Shown one piece after another: positions 18,448 through 26,343 of a DNA stretch of 36,929 nucleotides. Within the stretch, counting starts at the first letter, position 1; every line of letters starts with the position of its first letter. The translations under genes and the position numbers were made by a program. Below the pieces are notes generated by a model. That model had not been told where the DNA came from. It did no database searches and saw only the letters and a program-made list of their open reading frames with translations. This DNA is from Clostridia bacterium (GTDB lineage: Bacteria; Bacillota; Clostridia; Christensenellales; Aristaeellaceae), in the NCBI GenBank assembly GCA_017516305.1, contig JAFXDB010000063.1, positions 1 through 36,929 on the forward strand, given 5' to 3'.

Positions 18448-19082
18448 CGCACCGGTCTTCTGTTTCCCTGCTGGATATGCTGCTGACCTTGGCGCTGGCC
18501 TTTGGTCTGGGTATGTTCATCTTCCTGGTGTACAAGAAGACCTACTCGGGCGTGATGTACTCCTCCTCCTTCAGCGGCACGCTGGTGGCGCTGACGATGA
18601 TCACCAGCATGACCATTCTGGCGGTGACGAGCAATGTGGTGCTGAGCCTGGGCATGGTGGGCGCGCTGTCCATCGTCCGCTTCCGCACAGCCATCAAGGA
18701 GCCGATGGACATCGCCTTCCTGTTCTGGGCCATTGCGGCGGGCATTGTGCTGGCGGCGGGGATGATCCCCCTGGCCGTCATCGGCAGCGTGATCATCGGC
18801 GTGGTGATGCTGGTGTTCATCAACCGCAAGGCCATGCATGATCCCTACATCGCGGTGATCTCCTGCGCGAACGCCGCGGCGGAAAAGGCCGCTGCGACCT
18901 ACCTCCGCCAGAACGTGGAGAAGGCCGTCATCAAGTCCAAGACCGCCCAGAACGGCGCCATCGAGATGACCTGGGAGATCCGCCTGGTCAAGCATGACAC
19001 CGATTTCATCACCGAGCTGTCTGAGATAGATGGCGTGAACAGCGCCGTGCTGGTGAGCTACAACGGCGACTACCTCGGGTGA
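18444..19082 (+). CDS. DUF4956 domain-containing membrane protein
   Basis: This 212-residue protein has three or four membrane segments in residues 10-130 and a soluble C-terminal domain (about 140-212). The family signature includes LGMVGALSIVRFRTAIKEPMDIAFLFWAIAAGI. DUF4956 genes commonly sit with VTC-type polyphosphate polymerase and CotH genes; here CotH follows but no VTC gene is present. The GTG start overlaps the LysR stop; an ATG at 18477 (MLLTLALAFG) is the main alternative. Function unknown; a link to surface or phosphate chemistry is inference. Confidence 0.85.
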   Translation: MTHRSSVSLLDMLLTLALAFGLGMFIFLVYKKTYSGVMYSSSFSGTLVALTMITSMTILAVTSNVVLSLGMVGALSIVRFRTAIKEPMDIAFLFWAIAAGIVLAAGMIPLAVIGSVIIGVVMLVFINRKAMHDPYIAVISCANAAAEKAAATYLRQNVEKAVIKSKTAQNGAIEMTWEIRLVKHDTDFITELSEIDGVNSAVLVSYNGDYLG

Positions 19083-19093
19083 GGTGAGAGCAG

Positions 19094-21244
19094 ATGCTTC
19101 GGCACAGGAACATTGACCGGGTGTGCTGCGTGATTCTGGCGCTGACGCTGCTGGTGAGCACCCTGTTTGTGGGTGCGGCAGCGACGGGGCGGATCGCGGA
19201 GGATACCACCATCGGTTATGAAACGCGGCTGTTTGATCAGTCCAGCATGCATACGATTGATATCATCATCGACGACTGGGACGCTTTCCTGGACACGGCC
19301 ACCTCTGAGGAATATGCGGCCTGCCATCTGGTGATCGACGGCGAGCTGTTCAGAAATGTGGCCATCCGCGGCAAGGGCAACACGTCCCTGTCCTCCGTGG
19401 CGACCTATGGCAACGACCGCTACTCCTTCAAGGTGGAGTTTGACCACTACCAGACGGGCAGTACCTATCATGGCCTGGACAAGCTGAGCCTGAACAACCT
19501 CATTCAGGACAATACCTGCATGAAGGATTATTTCGCCTATACCCTGATGAACAGGATGGGCGTGGCGGCCCCCCTGTGCAGCTTTATGCAGATCAATGTC
19601 AACGGCGAACCCTGGGGTCTTTACCTTGCGGTGGAGGGCGTGGAGGATGCGTTCCTGCAGCGCAATTACGGCAAGGATTACGGCGAGCTGTACAAGCCGG
19701 ACAGCCTCTCCTTCGGCGGCGGACGCGGCAACGGACGCGACTTTGACATGGGGGAGATGGCGGAGAACTTCGGCTTCTCCTTCGGCGGAGACGATGGGGA
19801 CGGCAGCGGAGCGCAGGGCTTCTCCATGCCCGACATGGGCGGCTTCATGGGAATGGGCGCCATGCCGGAGGGCTTCGACCCCTCCCAGCTGCCGGGCAAT
19901 ATCCCCGGCGCGGCGGAAACGGCGACGGCCACCCCTGAACCCACGGCAACGGCAGCCCCCACGGCCCCTGCTGGCGGCATGATGCCCGACATGGGCAGCT
20001 TCCCGGCGATGAATGGCGGAGAAATGCCTGCGGGCTTTGACCCCGGCCAGATGACAGGAGGCTTCTCCGGCATGCCGGGCAGCGGAAGTCTGCCGGAGGG
20101 CTTCGACCCCAGTCAGATGGCAGGCGGGGAGTTTGAAATGCCGGACATGAGCTTTGGCGGCTTCGGCGGCTTTGCCAGCAGCACGGATGTGAAGCTCCAG
20201 TACACTGATGACAATCCGTCCAGCTATGCCAACATCTTCAACAATGCCAAGACGGACATCACCACAGCGGATCAGAAACGGCTCATTGCCTCCCTGAAGG
20301 CGCTGAATGAAGGGGATGTATCCGTGGTGGACACGGACGCGGTCATCCGTTACATGGCGGTTCACAACTTCCTCTGCAACGACGACAGCTACACCGGCAT
20401 GATGGTGCACAACTACTACCTCTTCGAGGAGGACGGCGTGCTGTCCATGATCCCCTGGGACTACAACCTGGCCTATGGCGGCTTCTCCGGCGGGAGCAAC
20501 GGTACGTCCACCGTGAACACCGACATCCACCGCCTGGTCAGCATGGGCAGCGACAGCGATCGCCCCATGGCGGGCTGGATCACCTCCAGCGAGGAATATA
20601 TGGCGCAGTATGATGCCGTTTATCAGGAATTCATCACCACCACGTTTGACAACGGCTGGTTTGCCCAGGAGATCGACCGCGTGACGGCCATGATCTCTCC
20701 CTATGTGGAGGCGGACTCCAGGGCCTTCTGCACCTACGAGGAATTCCTGACCGCCGCACAGACCCTGAAGACCTTCTGCCTCAAGCGCGCCGAAAGCGTT
20801 GCCAATCAGCTGGCGGGCGATGATACCCGTGTGGACGCCTCCGACCTTGATCTGTCCGTGATGGGCACGATGGGCGGCATGGGCGGCGGCGGATTCCAGA
20901 TGCCCGGCGCGGACGCGGGAAGACCGGACAGCAGGACGGGCGCGACGGCGACTTCTGCGGAAGGAGATACGTCGGCGGCTGCACCGGAAGGTGACGCAGC
21001 GGCCTTCTCCGCTGGGAAGGGCGCTCCGGAGCGGTCAGGGCAGACCGGGCCCGAAGACGGTGCCGCAGAGGGCGATTCGGGCCGCGGGTCGCACCGCACA
21101 TTCACCGGGCAATTCGACATGAGCGGACTGAGCGGGATGACGACCCGTCAGCCTGCTGCGGAGGGCTGGATCTGGCTTGCGGTGTGTGTAGTTGTGCTCT
21201 GCGGAGCATTGGTTTTCGTGAAATGCAGCAAGTCGAACCGATGA
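19094..21244 (+). CDS. CotH-kinase family surface protein with Met/Gly/Pro-rich inserts
   Basis: This 716-residue protein has an N-terminal signal or anchor (12-32), the CotH region in two parts (about 50-215 and 375-575), a low-complexity insert between them, and a C-terminal membrane segment (about 691-710) with a basic end. CotH features include FRNVAIRGKGNTS, DRYSFKVEFD, HNFLCNDDSYTGMMVHNYY and IPWDYN with D456. CotH of Bacillus spores is an atypical protein kinase for coat proteins; a similar reaction here is possible but unproven. The insert has three copies of PEGFDPSQ-like units and a Thr/Pro/Ala stretch; a second Gly/Met-rich stretch precedes the C-terminal anchor. The gene lies 11 bases after the DUF4956 gene. 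Confidence 0.88.
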   Translation: MLRHRNIDRVCCVILALTLLVSTLFVGAAATGRIAEDTTIGYETRLFDQSSMHTIDIIIDDWDAFLDTATSEEYAACHLVIDGELFRNVAIRGKGNTSLSSVATYGNDRYSFKVEFDHYQTGSTYHGLDKLSLNNLIQDNTCMKDYFAYTLMNRMGVAAPLCSFMQINVNGEPWGLYLAVEGVEDAFLQRNYGKDYGELYKPDSLSFGGGRGNGRDFDMGEMAENFGFSFGGDDGDGSGAQGFSMPDMGGFMGMGAMPEGFDPSQLPGNIPGAAETATATPEPTATAAPTAPAGGMMPDMGSFPAMNGGEMPAGFDPGQMTGGFSGMPGSGSLPEGFDPSQMAGGEFEMPDMSFGGFGGFASSTDVKLQYTDDNPSSYANIFNNAKTDITTADQKRLIASLKALNEGDVSVVDTDAVIRYMAVHNFLCNDDSYTGMMVHNYYLFEEDGVLSMIPWDYNLAYGGFSGGSNGTSTVNTDIHRLVSMGSDSDRPMAGWITSSEEYMAQYDAVYQEFITTTFDNGWFAQEIDRVTAMISPYVEADSRAFCTYEEFLTAAQTLKTFCLKRAESVANQLAGDDTRVDASDLDLSVMGTMGGMGGGGFQMPGADAGRPDSRTGATATSAEGDTSAAAPEGDAAAFSAGKGAPERSGQTGPEDGAAEGDSGRGSHRTFTGQFDMSGLSGMTTRQPAAEGWIWLAVCVVVLCGALVFVKCSKSNR

Positions 21245-21275
21245 AAATGATGGAGGGAAAACCATAATAAAGAAA

Positions 21276-22015
21276 ATGATTGCAATGCTTGCCGCGATGC
21301 TCCTGTGCCTGAACGCAGCGGCAGCCTGCGCGGAGAACGGAACCATTGAGGTGATCATGAACGCCGGAACGACGCAGGCCTTCTCGGATGCGACGGTGAA
21401 GGAGGAGGATCTCGAAGCGATCCTGCACGCAGGACTGGTGGCCACCAGCTCCATCAACCAGCAGCCGTGGTACTTCGTGGTCATCACCAACGCCGATGTG
21501 ATGGCGGAAATCGCCGGCAGCGGCATGGACGGCATGGGCGGTGCGCCTGCCGGGATGACCCCGCCCGAAGGCATGAATCTGCCTGCGGGTATGACCCCGC
21601 CTGAGGGTATGAGCGCTCATGGCGGCATGGGCGGCGCTACACCCTCGGCGCCCGCAGCCTCCGGCACGGCAAAGGCTGCGATGGGTGATTCCCCGGTGGC
21701 GATTGTGATCTACATGAACACGGCGACCATGTCGCCCGACGCCAGCTTCGAATGCGGCCTGGCCACGCAGAACATGGTGATTGCCGCCTCCGCGCTGGGC
21801 TACGGCACGAAGATCGTGTCTTCCCCACGATGACGCTCAACGGCGAGAATCATGATGCGCTGTGCGAGAAGCTGGGCGTGGACAAGGCCTACACCGCTGT
21901 GGCGGTGCTGCTGATCGGTCAGCCCCAGGCGCAGACAGACGGCACGACCAGCGCTTCCGTCCGCAACACGCTGGAGGAGAAGGTCAGCTATGTGAAATCA
22001 TCCGGAGGAACATAG
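21276..22015 (+). pseudogene. Secreted nitroreductase-family protein, frameshifted and with a doubtful start
   Basis: The first frame (21276-21833) encodes a signal peptide, then nitroreductase-like sequence (ILHAGLVATSSINQQPWYFVVI). It then has a Gly/Met/Pro insert with PEGM and PAGM repeats, and finally SFECGLATQNMVIAASALGYGTKI before it stops. Adding one C to the CCCC run at 21823-21826 restores SSPTMTLNGENHDALCEKLG and continues to 22015, for about 246 residues. The family binds FMN and reduces nitro compounds or related substrates with NAD(P)H. A strong GGAGGG (21252-21257) sits 18 bases from the first ATG but 6-9 bases from two in-frame ATA codons (21264, 21267), as if the original start had been lost. 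It follows the CotH gene by 31 bases. Confidence 0.75.
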
Positions 22016-22016
22016 A

Positions 22017-22056
22017 AGCTCCCGGCAGGCCGCGTATGCGGTTTGCCGGGAGCTTT
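22017..22056 (+). terminator. Terminator after the nitroreductase-like gene
   Basis: AGCTCCCGGCA (22017-22027) pairs perfectly with TGCCGGGAGCT (22044-22054), followed by TTACTGT. The T-tract is short. It separates this gene from the convergent MATE gene, whose stop is at 22068. Confidence 0.7.
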
Positions 22057-22067
22057 ACTGTAATGCT

Positions 22068-23489
22068 TTACTGGGGAATGCGGTTGGCGGCGGCGTATTC
22101 CCTGGGGCTCTGCACGGCCTGGCCGGTGAGGCGCAGGCGGTTGCGCAGCCATTTCATAACCGTGAAATAGCAGGGGAAGAGGAAGCAGTCCGCCAGGATC
22201 CACGCGGCGGGGTTGGCCCAGACGGCGGCATTGAAGCCGAAGAAGGGAACCAGCAGCACCGCCACGAAGGCGCGGCCGATCAGCTCCATCACGCCGGCGG
22301 TCATCGCCACGGTGGTGAAGCCCACGCCCTGAATGGTGAAGCGCACGATGTTGACAAACAGCAGCGGGATGTACAGGGCACTGTTGACGATGAGGAACTG
22401 GTGGGCCATGCTCAGCACGTCGTCCAGGGTGGCGGGGTCATCTGCGCGGACGAAGAGAGCCACCATGTCACGGCCGAAGAAGAGAATGAGCAGGAAGGCT
22501 GCCACGCAGTAAATGCAGCCGACGAGGCTGGCGGATTTCAGGCCCTGCTGGATGCGGTCGAGCTTTCTGGCGCCCACGTTCTGGCCTGCAAAGGTGGCCA
22601 TGGCGGAGGCCAGGGCGTCAAAGACGATGCAGAAGAGCATGCTCAGCTTGCCCGCGGCGGTCACGGCGGACACAGCCTCGGTGCTGATGTTGTTGACGGC
22701 GGCGGTGACCGTCAGGCTGCCGATGGCGGTGATGGAGTACTGCAGGCCGAAGGGGATGCCCATGGTCAGCAGACGGCGGGCAAAGGGAACGCGCCAGCGC
22801 ATGTCCTCCTTCGTCATGCGCAGGATGGTGAATTTGCGGCGGATGACCCACAGGCACCACAGGCCGCTGAGCAGCTGGCTGATGACCGTTGCCCAGGCGG
22901 CACCGGCCACGCTCATGTCAAGCCAGATGATGAACACCAGATCCAGCACGATATTGACCAGCGCAGCAATGACGATGGCGATCATGGGGGTGCGGCCGTC
23001 GCCCAGGGAGCGCATCACGCCGGAGGCCATGTTGTACAGCACCGTTGCGGGAATGGCGAAGAACACCGGGCGGATGTAGGCGATGGCGTCGGCGCGCAGG
23101 TCGTGGCGGGTGCCCAGCATATCCAGCAGCTGGGGCGTCAGCACGCCGGTGACAAGCCCCATGGCGACGGAGATCACCGCGCACAGGTACACCGCATGCA
23201 TCACGAATCTGCGCAGCTCCCCCTCCTGCTTTGCGCCGAAGGCCTGGGCGATGGGGAGGGAGAAGCCGGAGCAGATGCCCATGCAGAAGCCGTTGATGAG
23301 GAAGTTGAGCGAGCCGGTGGAGCCCACCGCGGCCAGCTTGTCATAGCCCAGGTACACGCCGACGATCAGCGTGTCCACAAAGCTGTAAAGCTGCTGGAAA
23401 AGGAAACCGCCCAGCAGCGGGATGGTGAAGCCCATCAGGAGCTTCATCGGAGAACCCTGCGTCAGGTCGCGGGTGGTGCTGCGTGCCAT
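22068..23489 (-). CDS. MATE-family efflux transporter
   Basis: This 473-residue protein has about 12 membrane segments in two related halves. Family features are GSPMKLLMGFTIPLLGGFLFQQLYSFVDTLIVG near the start, GSTGSLNFLINGF, and in the second half FGLQYSITAIGSLTVTAAVN and FAGQNVGARKLDRIQQG. MATE proteins export drugs or metabolites against Na+ or H+. I chose the ATG at 23489 over an open frame to 23663: AGAGGC lies upstream, and the extension would cross AT-rich promoter-like DNA and has no membrane-protein character. It is a single gene, convergent with the nitroreductase-like gene. Confidence 0.93.
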   Translation of the reverse strand: MARSTTRDLTQGSPMKLLMGFTIPLLGGFLFQQLYSFVDTLIVGVYLGYDKLAAVGSTGSLNFLINGFCMGICSGFSLPIAQAFGAKQEGELRRFVMHAVYLCAVISVAMGLVTGVLTPQLLDMLGTRHDLRADAIAYIRPVFFAIPATVLYNMASGVMRSLGDGRTPMIAIVIAALVNIVLDLVFIIWLDMSVAGAAWATVISQLLSGLWCLWVIRRKFTILRMTKEDMRWRVPFARRLLTMGIPFGLQYSITAIGSLTVTAAVNNISTEAVSAVTAAGKLSMLFCIVFDALASAMATFAGQNVGARKLDRIQQGLKSASLVGCIYCVAAFLLILFFGRDMVALFVRADDPATLDDVLSMAHQFLIVNSALYIPLLFVNIVRFTIQGVGFTTVAMTAGVMELIGRAFVAVLLVPFFGFNAAVWANPAAWILADCFLFPCYFTVMKWLRNRLRLTGQAVQSPREYAAANRIPQ

Positions 23490-23653
23490 AGGTGCGCCTC
23501 TTTCTGATTGCGTCGAAGGACTGGCGGCCCGGAGAAATTGCGGAGCGCCAAATGCATATATAGCACAATTCCAGCGCCGGCGCAAGCGGAAAAATCCGGC
23601 GAAATTCAGACCGGAACGTGCATGTGTACGGTGGTGAAGGGCAGCAAAATAGA

Positions 23654-23979
23654 GGTTCTTCACGTTTTCTTAGGGAATGACCAACAATGTAAGTGGGAAG
23701 CCGCTTTCGCCCGCCGAAAGCGGCGCAAAGGCGTTTTTCCTATTCGGGAAGCAACCGGTGCTTACCCCCCGATCCCCCCGTGCTCCTAACACGTCGGAAA
23801 GGCGGCTGCATTCATGGGCGGCGACGTTGCGGAGGGTTGCTTGAAAGAATAAGAACGAGGGCACAACCCTCCGAAAAGACGCCGCATCTTCCCCTTCATG
23901 GCTCCGATGCAGCCGCAATGGCGGGGAAGGTGTCTGCGCTATGTCATACAAACCATTCCCTAACTTTCCGTGAAGAGCC
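23654..23979. ncRNA. Candidate structured RNA (or small mobile element) with nested long-range pairing
   Basis: The ends pair: GGTTCTTCACG (23654-23664) with CGTGAAGAGCC (23969-23979), and TTAGGGAATG (23670-23679) with CATTCCCTAA (23954-23963), with a five-base internal loop between. Inside are a 10-bp hairpin at 23700-23724 and a bulged stem near 23746-23767. A nested set then follows: GCGGCTGCAT (23802-23811) with 23907-23916, GCGGCG (23818-23823) with 23880-23885, and CGGAGGGTTG (23830-23839) with 23864-23873. The only non-Watson-Crick pair in the closing stem is G-U if read on plus and A-C on minus, weakly favouring plus. No protein gene lies here. I cannot match it to a named RNA class; terminal inverted repeats of a MITE are the alternative. 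The rest of the 23490-24028 gap holds the MATE upstream region and a terminator. Confidence 0.45.
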
Positions 23980-24011
23980 AAAAAAGAGACAGGCCGCCAA
24001 AGGCCTGTCCC
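23980..24011 (-). terminator. Strong Rho-independent terminator of the CARDB-like gene
   Basis: Read on minus, GGGACAGGCC (24011-24002) pairs with GGCCTGTCTC (23995-23986), with one G-U pair and a six-base loop, followed by six T residues. It lies 18 bases beyond the stop at 24029 and directly abuts the structured segment 23654-23979. Confidence 0.88.
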
Positions 24012-24028
24012 TCATGGAAATGTCTGGA

Positions 24029-25924
24029 TTACTCGTCCTGGGTGGTGCGGCGGCGACGGCGGTAGAGGGCCTCGGTCTCCTCCTCGTCGGGAGCGTCAGC
24101 AACGGGCGCTTCCTCGGCGGGAGCCTCTTCCTCCACGGCGGGAGCGACCTCCGGATAGAGCTCGCTCATGGTCTCGCGCATATCGGTGATGGCGGCCTCT
24201 ACTTCCTCCGCGCTGGGGAGGTCTGCGGGCTCGGGATCGGTCTCATCCGCGGCAGGCTCGGCGGCGGGGACATCCTCCTCCTCGCTTTCGGGCATGTAGT
24301 GGCGGCGGCGGTTCGGCACGGCGATGGTGTAATCATTGCCGGGAGCGCGGGTGATGGTGTCCTCAGCGCTGTCGGACTTGCTGTTGGCGATGCTGCGGCC
24401 GACGATACCCACGCCGATCAGCACGGCGCACAGAGCGGCCAGGCCCAGCAGGGCATAGAAGGCGATGCTCAGCGCGCTTTCCGCCGTGTCATACACCTCA
24501 GGCAGGCTGTCCTGCTGGGGCACGGGCTGGGTCACGGGCACGGCAGGGGTGGTGATGGGCGCCAGGGTGGGCGTGGCGGTGGGCGGCGCGTAGTAGATGC
24601 GCACGCCGTTGCCCTCGAAGGTCAGCGTTTCGCCCAGCTGGCCGGTGGCATTGGCGTCAAAGCGGAAGGTACCGTCGATGTCCACGCGCACGTCACGCAC
24701 AAAGGAGAGCGTCTCGCCGGGGGCAAGGGTCACGCCGCGGCTGGACGTGTTGTAGGGGTAGACCTTCACGCCGTTGGACACGACGGTGACATTGGTCGCC
24801 TCCACGGCGGAGTTGTTGGTCACATGGACGGTGAACTTGACGATGCCGGGCTTGGTATAGATGGTGCTGCTGTCGGCCTCGGCCATCACGGAGAGGGAGA
24901 TCGCCTTGGCAGGATCCACCTCGATGATGCTGATGTACTCGGTGGCCGTCTCGATCACGTCACCGGCGGTGTTGGTGCCGCGGACGATGAAGATGTGATC
25001 GGCGGAGGCGGTGATGGTCACTTCCTTCTCCAGGGTGACGGTGCTGTTGGCGGGAACGGATTCACCGGTGAAGATGGTGCCCAGCACGGGGTCGGTCACG
25101 GTGATGTTGCCGATGTCGGACTTGCCGGTGTTCTTCAGGGTCAGGGTCAGCTTGACGACCTCGCCCGCCTGGCCGCCCTTCTTGTCGGCCTTGAGCGTCG
25201 CGGTCAGCTTCACGTCGCCGTACTTGATGGCCGCATCCTCCACGGAAACGCTGCCATCCTTCCAGGACACGGTGGCGCGGGAGGTCAGGGTCTTCTTGCC
25301 CATGGTGACGGTGAAGGTGTGGGTCACGGCGGCGCCGGGCTCAATGGTGCCCAGGGAGGCGGCGGAGGAAGAAATGGCGCTGCTCTCCTTAATAGTCACG
25401 TCCGTGGCGGGGGCGTTGCCGGTGTTGGTCACGGTGTAGGTGACGTAGACCTTTTGGCCGTTGCGCGCGGTGGTGGGGGTGATGGTGCGGGTGACCTCCA
25501 GCTTCGCCTCGGCGCCCGCGTTGACCACGGCGGTACCGTAGGGCTGCTGCTTCTGCACGATCACGCCGTCATCGCCCACGATGTGATAGGCCAGCACAAA
25601 GGTCAGGCGACCGGCGGTCAGGTGCTCCTCGGTGACCTGCCAGGTGCCCTGCCAGGTCACGGAATCGCCCGCCTTCAGGGTGGGGGTGCCGAAGTCGATC
25701 ACGCGTACGCCGTTGGGGTCAAACAGCGCGCAGGGGCCGGCCATGTCCGTGCTGCTGTTATTGCTGACGGCGACAGTCACGTCCACCGGGCCGGGGCCGT
25801 TGAAGCGGTTCTGGCTCAGCTGCACGCTGACCTCGGGGATGGCGCCGACGTTTTCCGCCATGGCCGTGCCGCACAGGGCGATGACCATCATAAGCGCCAG
25901 GAATACCAGGATCTTCTGCTTCAT
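24029..25924 (-). CDS. Secreted CARDB/DUF11-like repeat protein with C-terminal anchor and charged cytoplasmic tail
   Basis: This 631-residue protein starts with a signal peptide (MKQKILVFLALMMVIALCG..AMAE). About four immunoglobulin-like beta domains follow, with the recurrent pattern TVTNTGNAPATDVTIKE, LTLKNTGKSDIGNITVTD and VHVTNNSAVEATNVTVVS, as in CARDB/DUF11 modules. A Pro/Thr linker, a membrane segment (about 486-511) and an acidic 120-residue tail bounded by RRRHYMP and YRRRRRTTQDE follow. It is probably a surface scaffold or adhesin-like protein; its partner is unknown. The signal peptide fixes the start at 25924, although the nearest GGAGGAAGG (25961-25953) is 28 bases upstream. The promoter at 26033-26061 implies a leader of about 100 bases. 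Confidence 0.75.
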   Translation of the reverse strand: MKQKILVFLALMMVIALCGTAMAENVGAIPEVSVQLSQNRFNGPGPVDVTVAVSNNSSTDMAGPCALFDPNGVRVIDFGTPTLKAGDSVTWQGTWQVTEEHLTAGRLTFVLAYHIVGDDGVIVQKQQPYGTAVVNAGAEAKLEVTRTITPTTARNGQKVYVTYTVTNTGNAPATDVTIKESSAISSSAASLGTIEPGAAVTHTFTVTMGKKTLTSRATVSWKDGSVSVEDAAIKYGDVKLTATLKADKKGGQAGEVVKLTLTLKNTGKSDIGNITVTDPVLGTIFTGESVPANSTVTLEKEVTITASADHIFIVRGTNTAGDVIETATEYISIIEVDPAKAISLSVMAEADSSTIYTKPGIVKFTVHVTNNSAVEATNVTVVSNGVKVYPYNTSSRGVTLAPGETLSFVRDVRVDIDGTFRFDANATGQLGETLTFEGNGVRIYYAPPTATPTLAPITTPAVPVTQPVPQQDSLPEVYDTAESALSIAFYALLGLAALCAVLIGVGIVGRSIANSKSDSAEDTITRAPGNDYTIAVPNRRRHYMPESEEEDVPAAEPAADETDPEPADLPSAEEVEAAITDMRETMSELYPEVAPAVEEEAPAEEAPVADAPDEEETEALYRRRRRTTQDE

Positions 25925-26032
25925 AACTGCATTCGGGCGGCGGGTATGCCGTCCTTCCTCCTTCCACGCCTGCATGGGGCAGGCTCAGGCATCGATCACA
26001 TGGTCTGTATGAGGATACAAACCTTCTATCCT

Positions 26033-26061
26033 ATTGTACTCACAAATGGGGGGGCTGTCAA
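26033..26061 (-). promoter_or_regulatory. Near-consensus sigma-A promoter of the CARDB-like gene
   Basis: On minus, TTGACA (26061-26056), a 17-base spacer, then TACAAT (26038-26033). The start would be near 26026. It sits in the 419-base gap 25925-26343; between 26062 and 26251 I see no gene and no clear structure. Confidence 0.75.
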
Positions 26062-26251
26062 GGGAAAGGCTGCATATTATGCGGATTCATGCGGCGGAAG
26101 AGCCGCGGCAGAGGCGTACGGAGCCTGTTCACCCCATACAACGAATGAAGAGGGCAAAATCATGTCAGGCCCAGAACTTTCTTTTGCAGCCAGCCGGTCA
26201 TGACGCACCGGGAAGGAGAGGAGGAAATAGGTGGCGGGGCGGACAGATAAC

Positions 26252-26280
26252 TTGCATCAAGGGCTCTGACGTGCTATAAT
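26252..26280 (+). promoter_or_regulatory. Sigma-A promoter of the M42 peptidase cluster
   Basis: TTGCAT (26252-26257), a 17-base spacer, and a consensus TATAAT (26275-26280). The expected start is near 26287, leaving a leader of about 57 bases before the ATG at 26344, which has AGGAGG seven bases upstream. Confidence 0.8.
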
Positions 26281-26343
26281 AGACAAAGCTGTATCCGATG
26301 TATTGGTCGTATGATGTATGCGGCCTGAAAAGGAGGAACCCCT

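Noticed and set aside
23654..23979. RNase P RNA, tmRNA, SRP RNA or group I intron in the MATE upstream gap
   Set aside because: I looked for their conserved core motifs and saw none; only the nested pairing is supported, so the segment is left unassigned.
26062..26251. Small peptide gene near 26163 (about 13 residues)
   Set aside because: It has no ribosome binding site and no conserved feature; it is probably chance.
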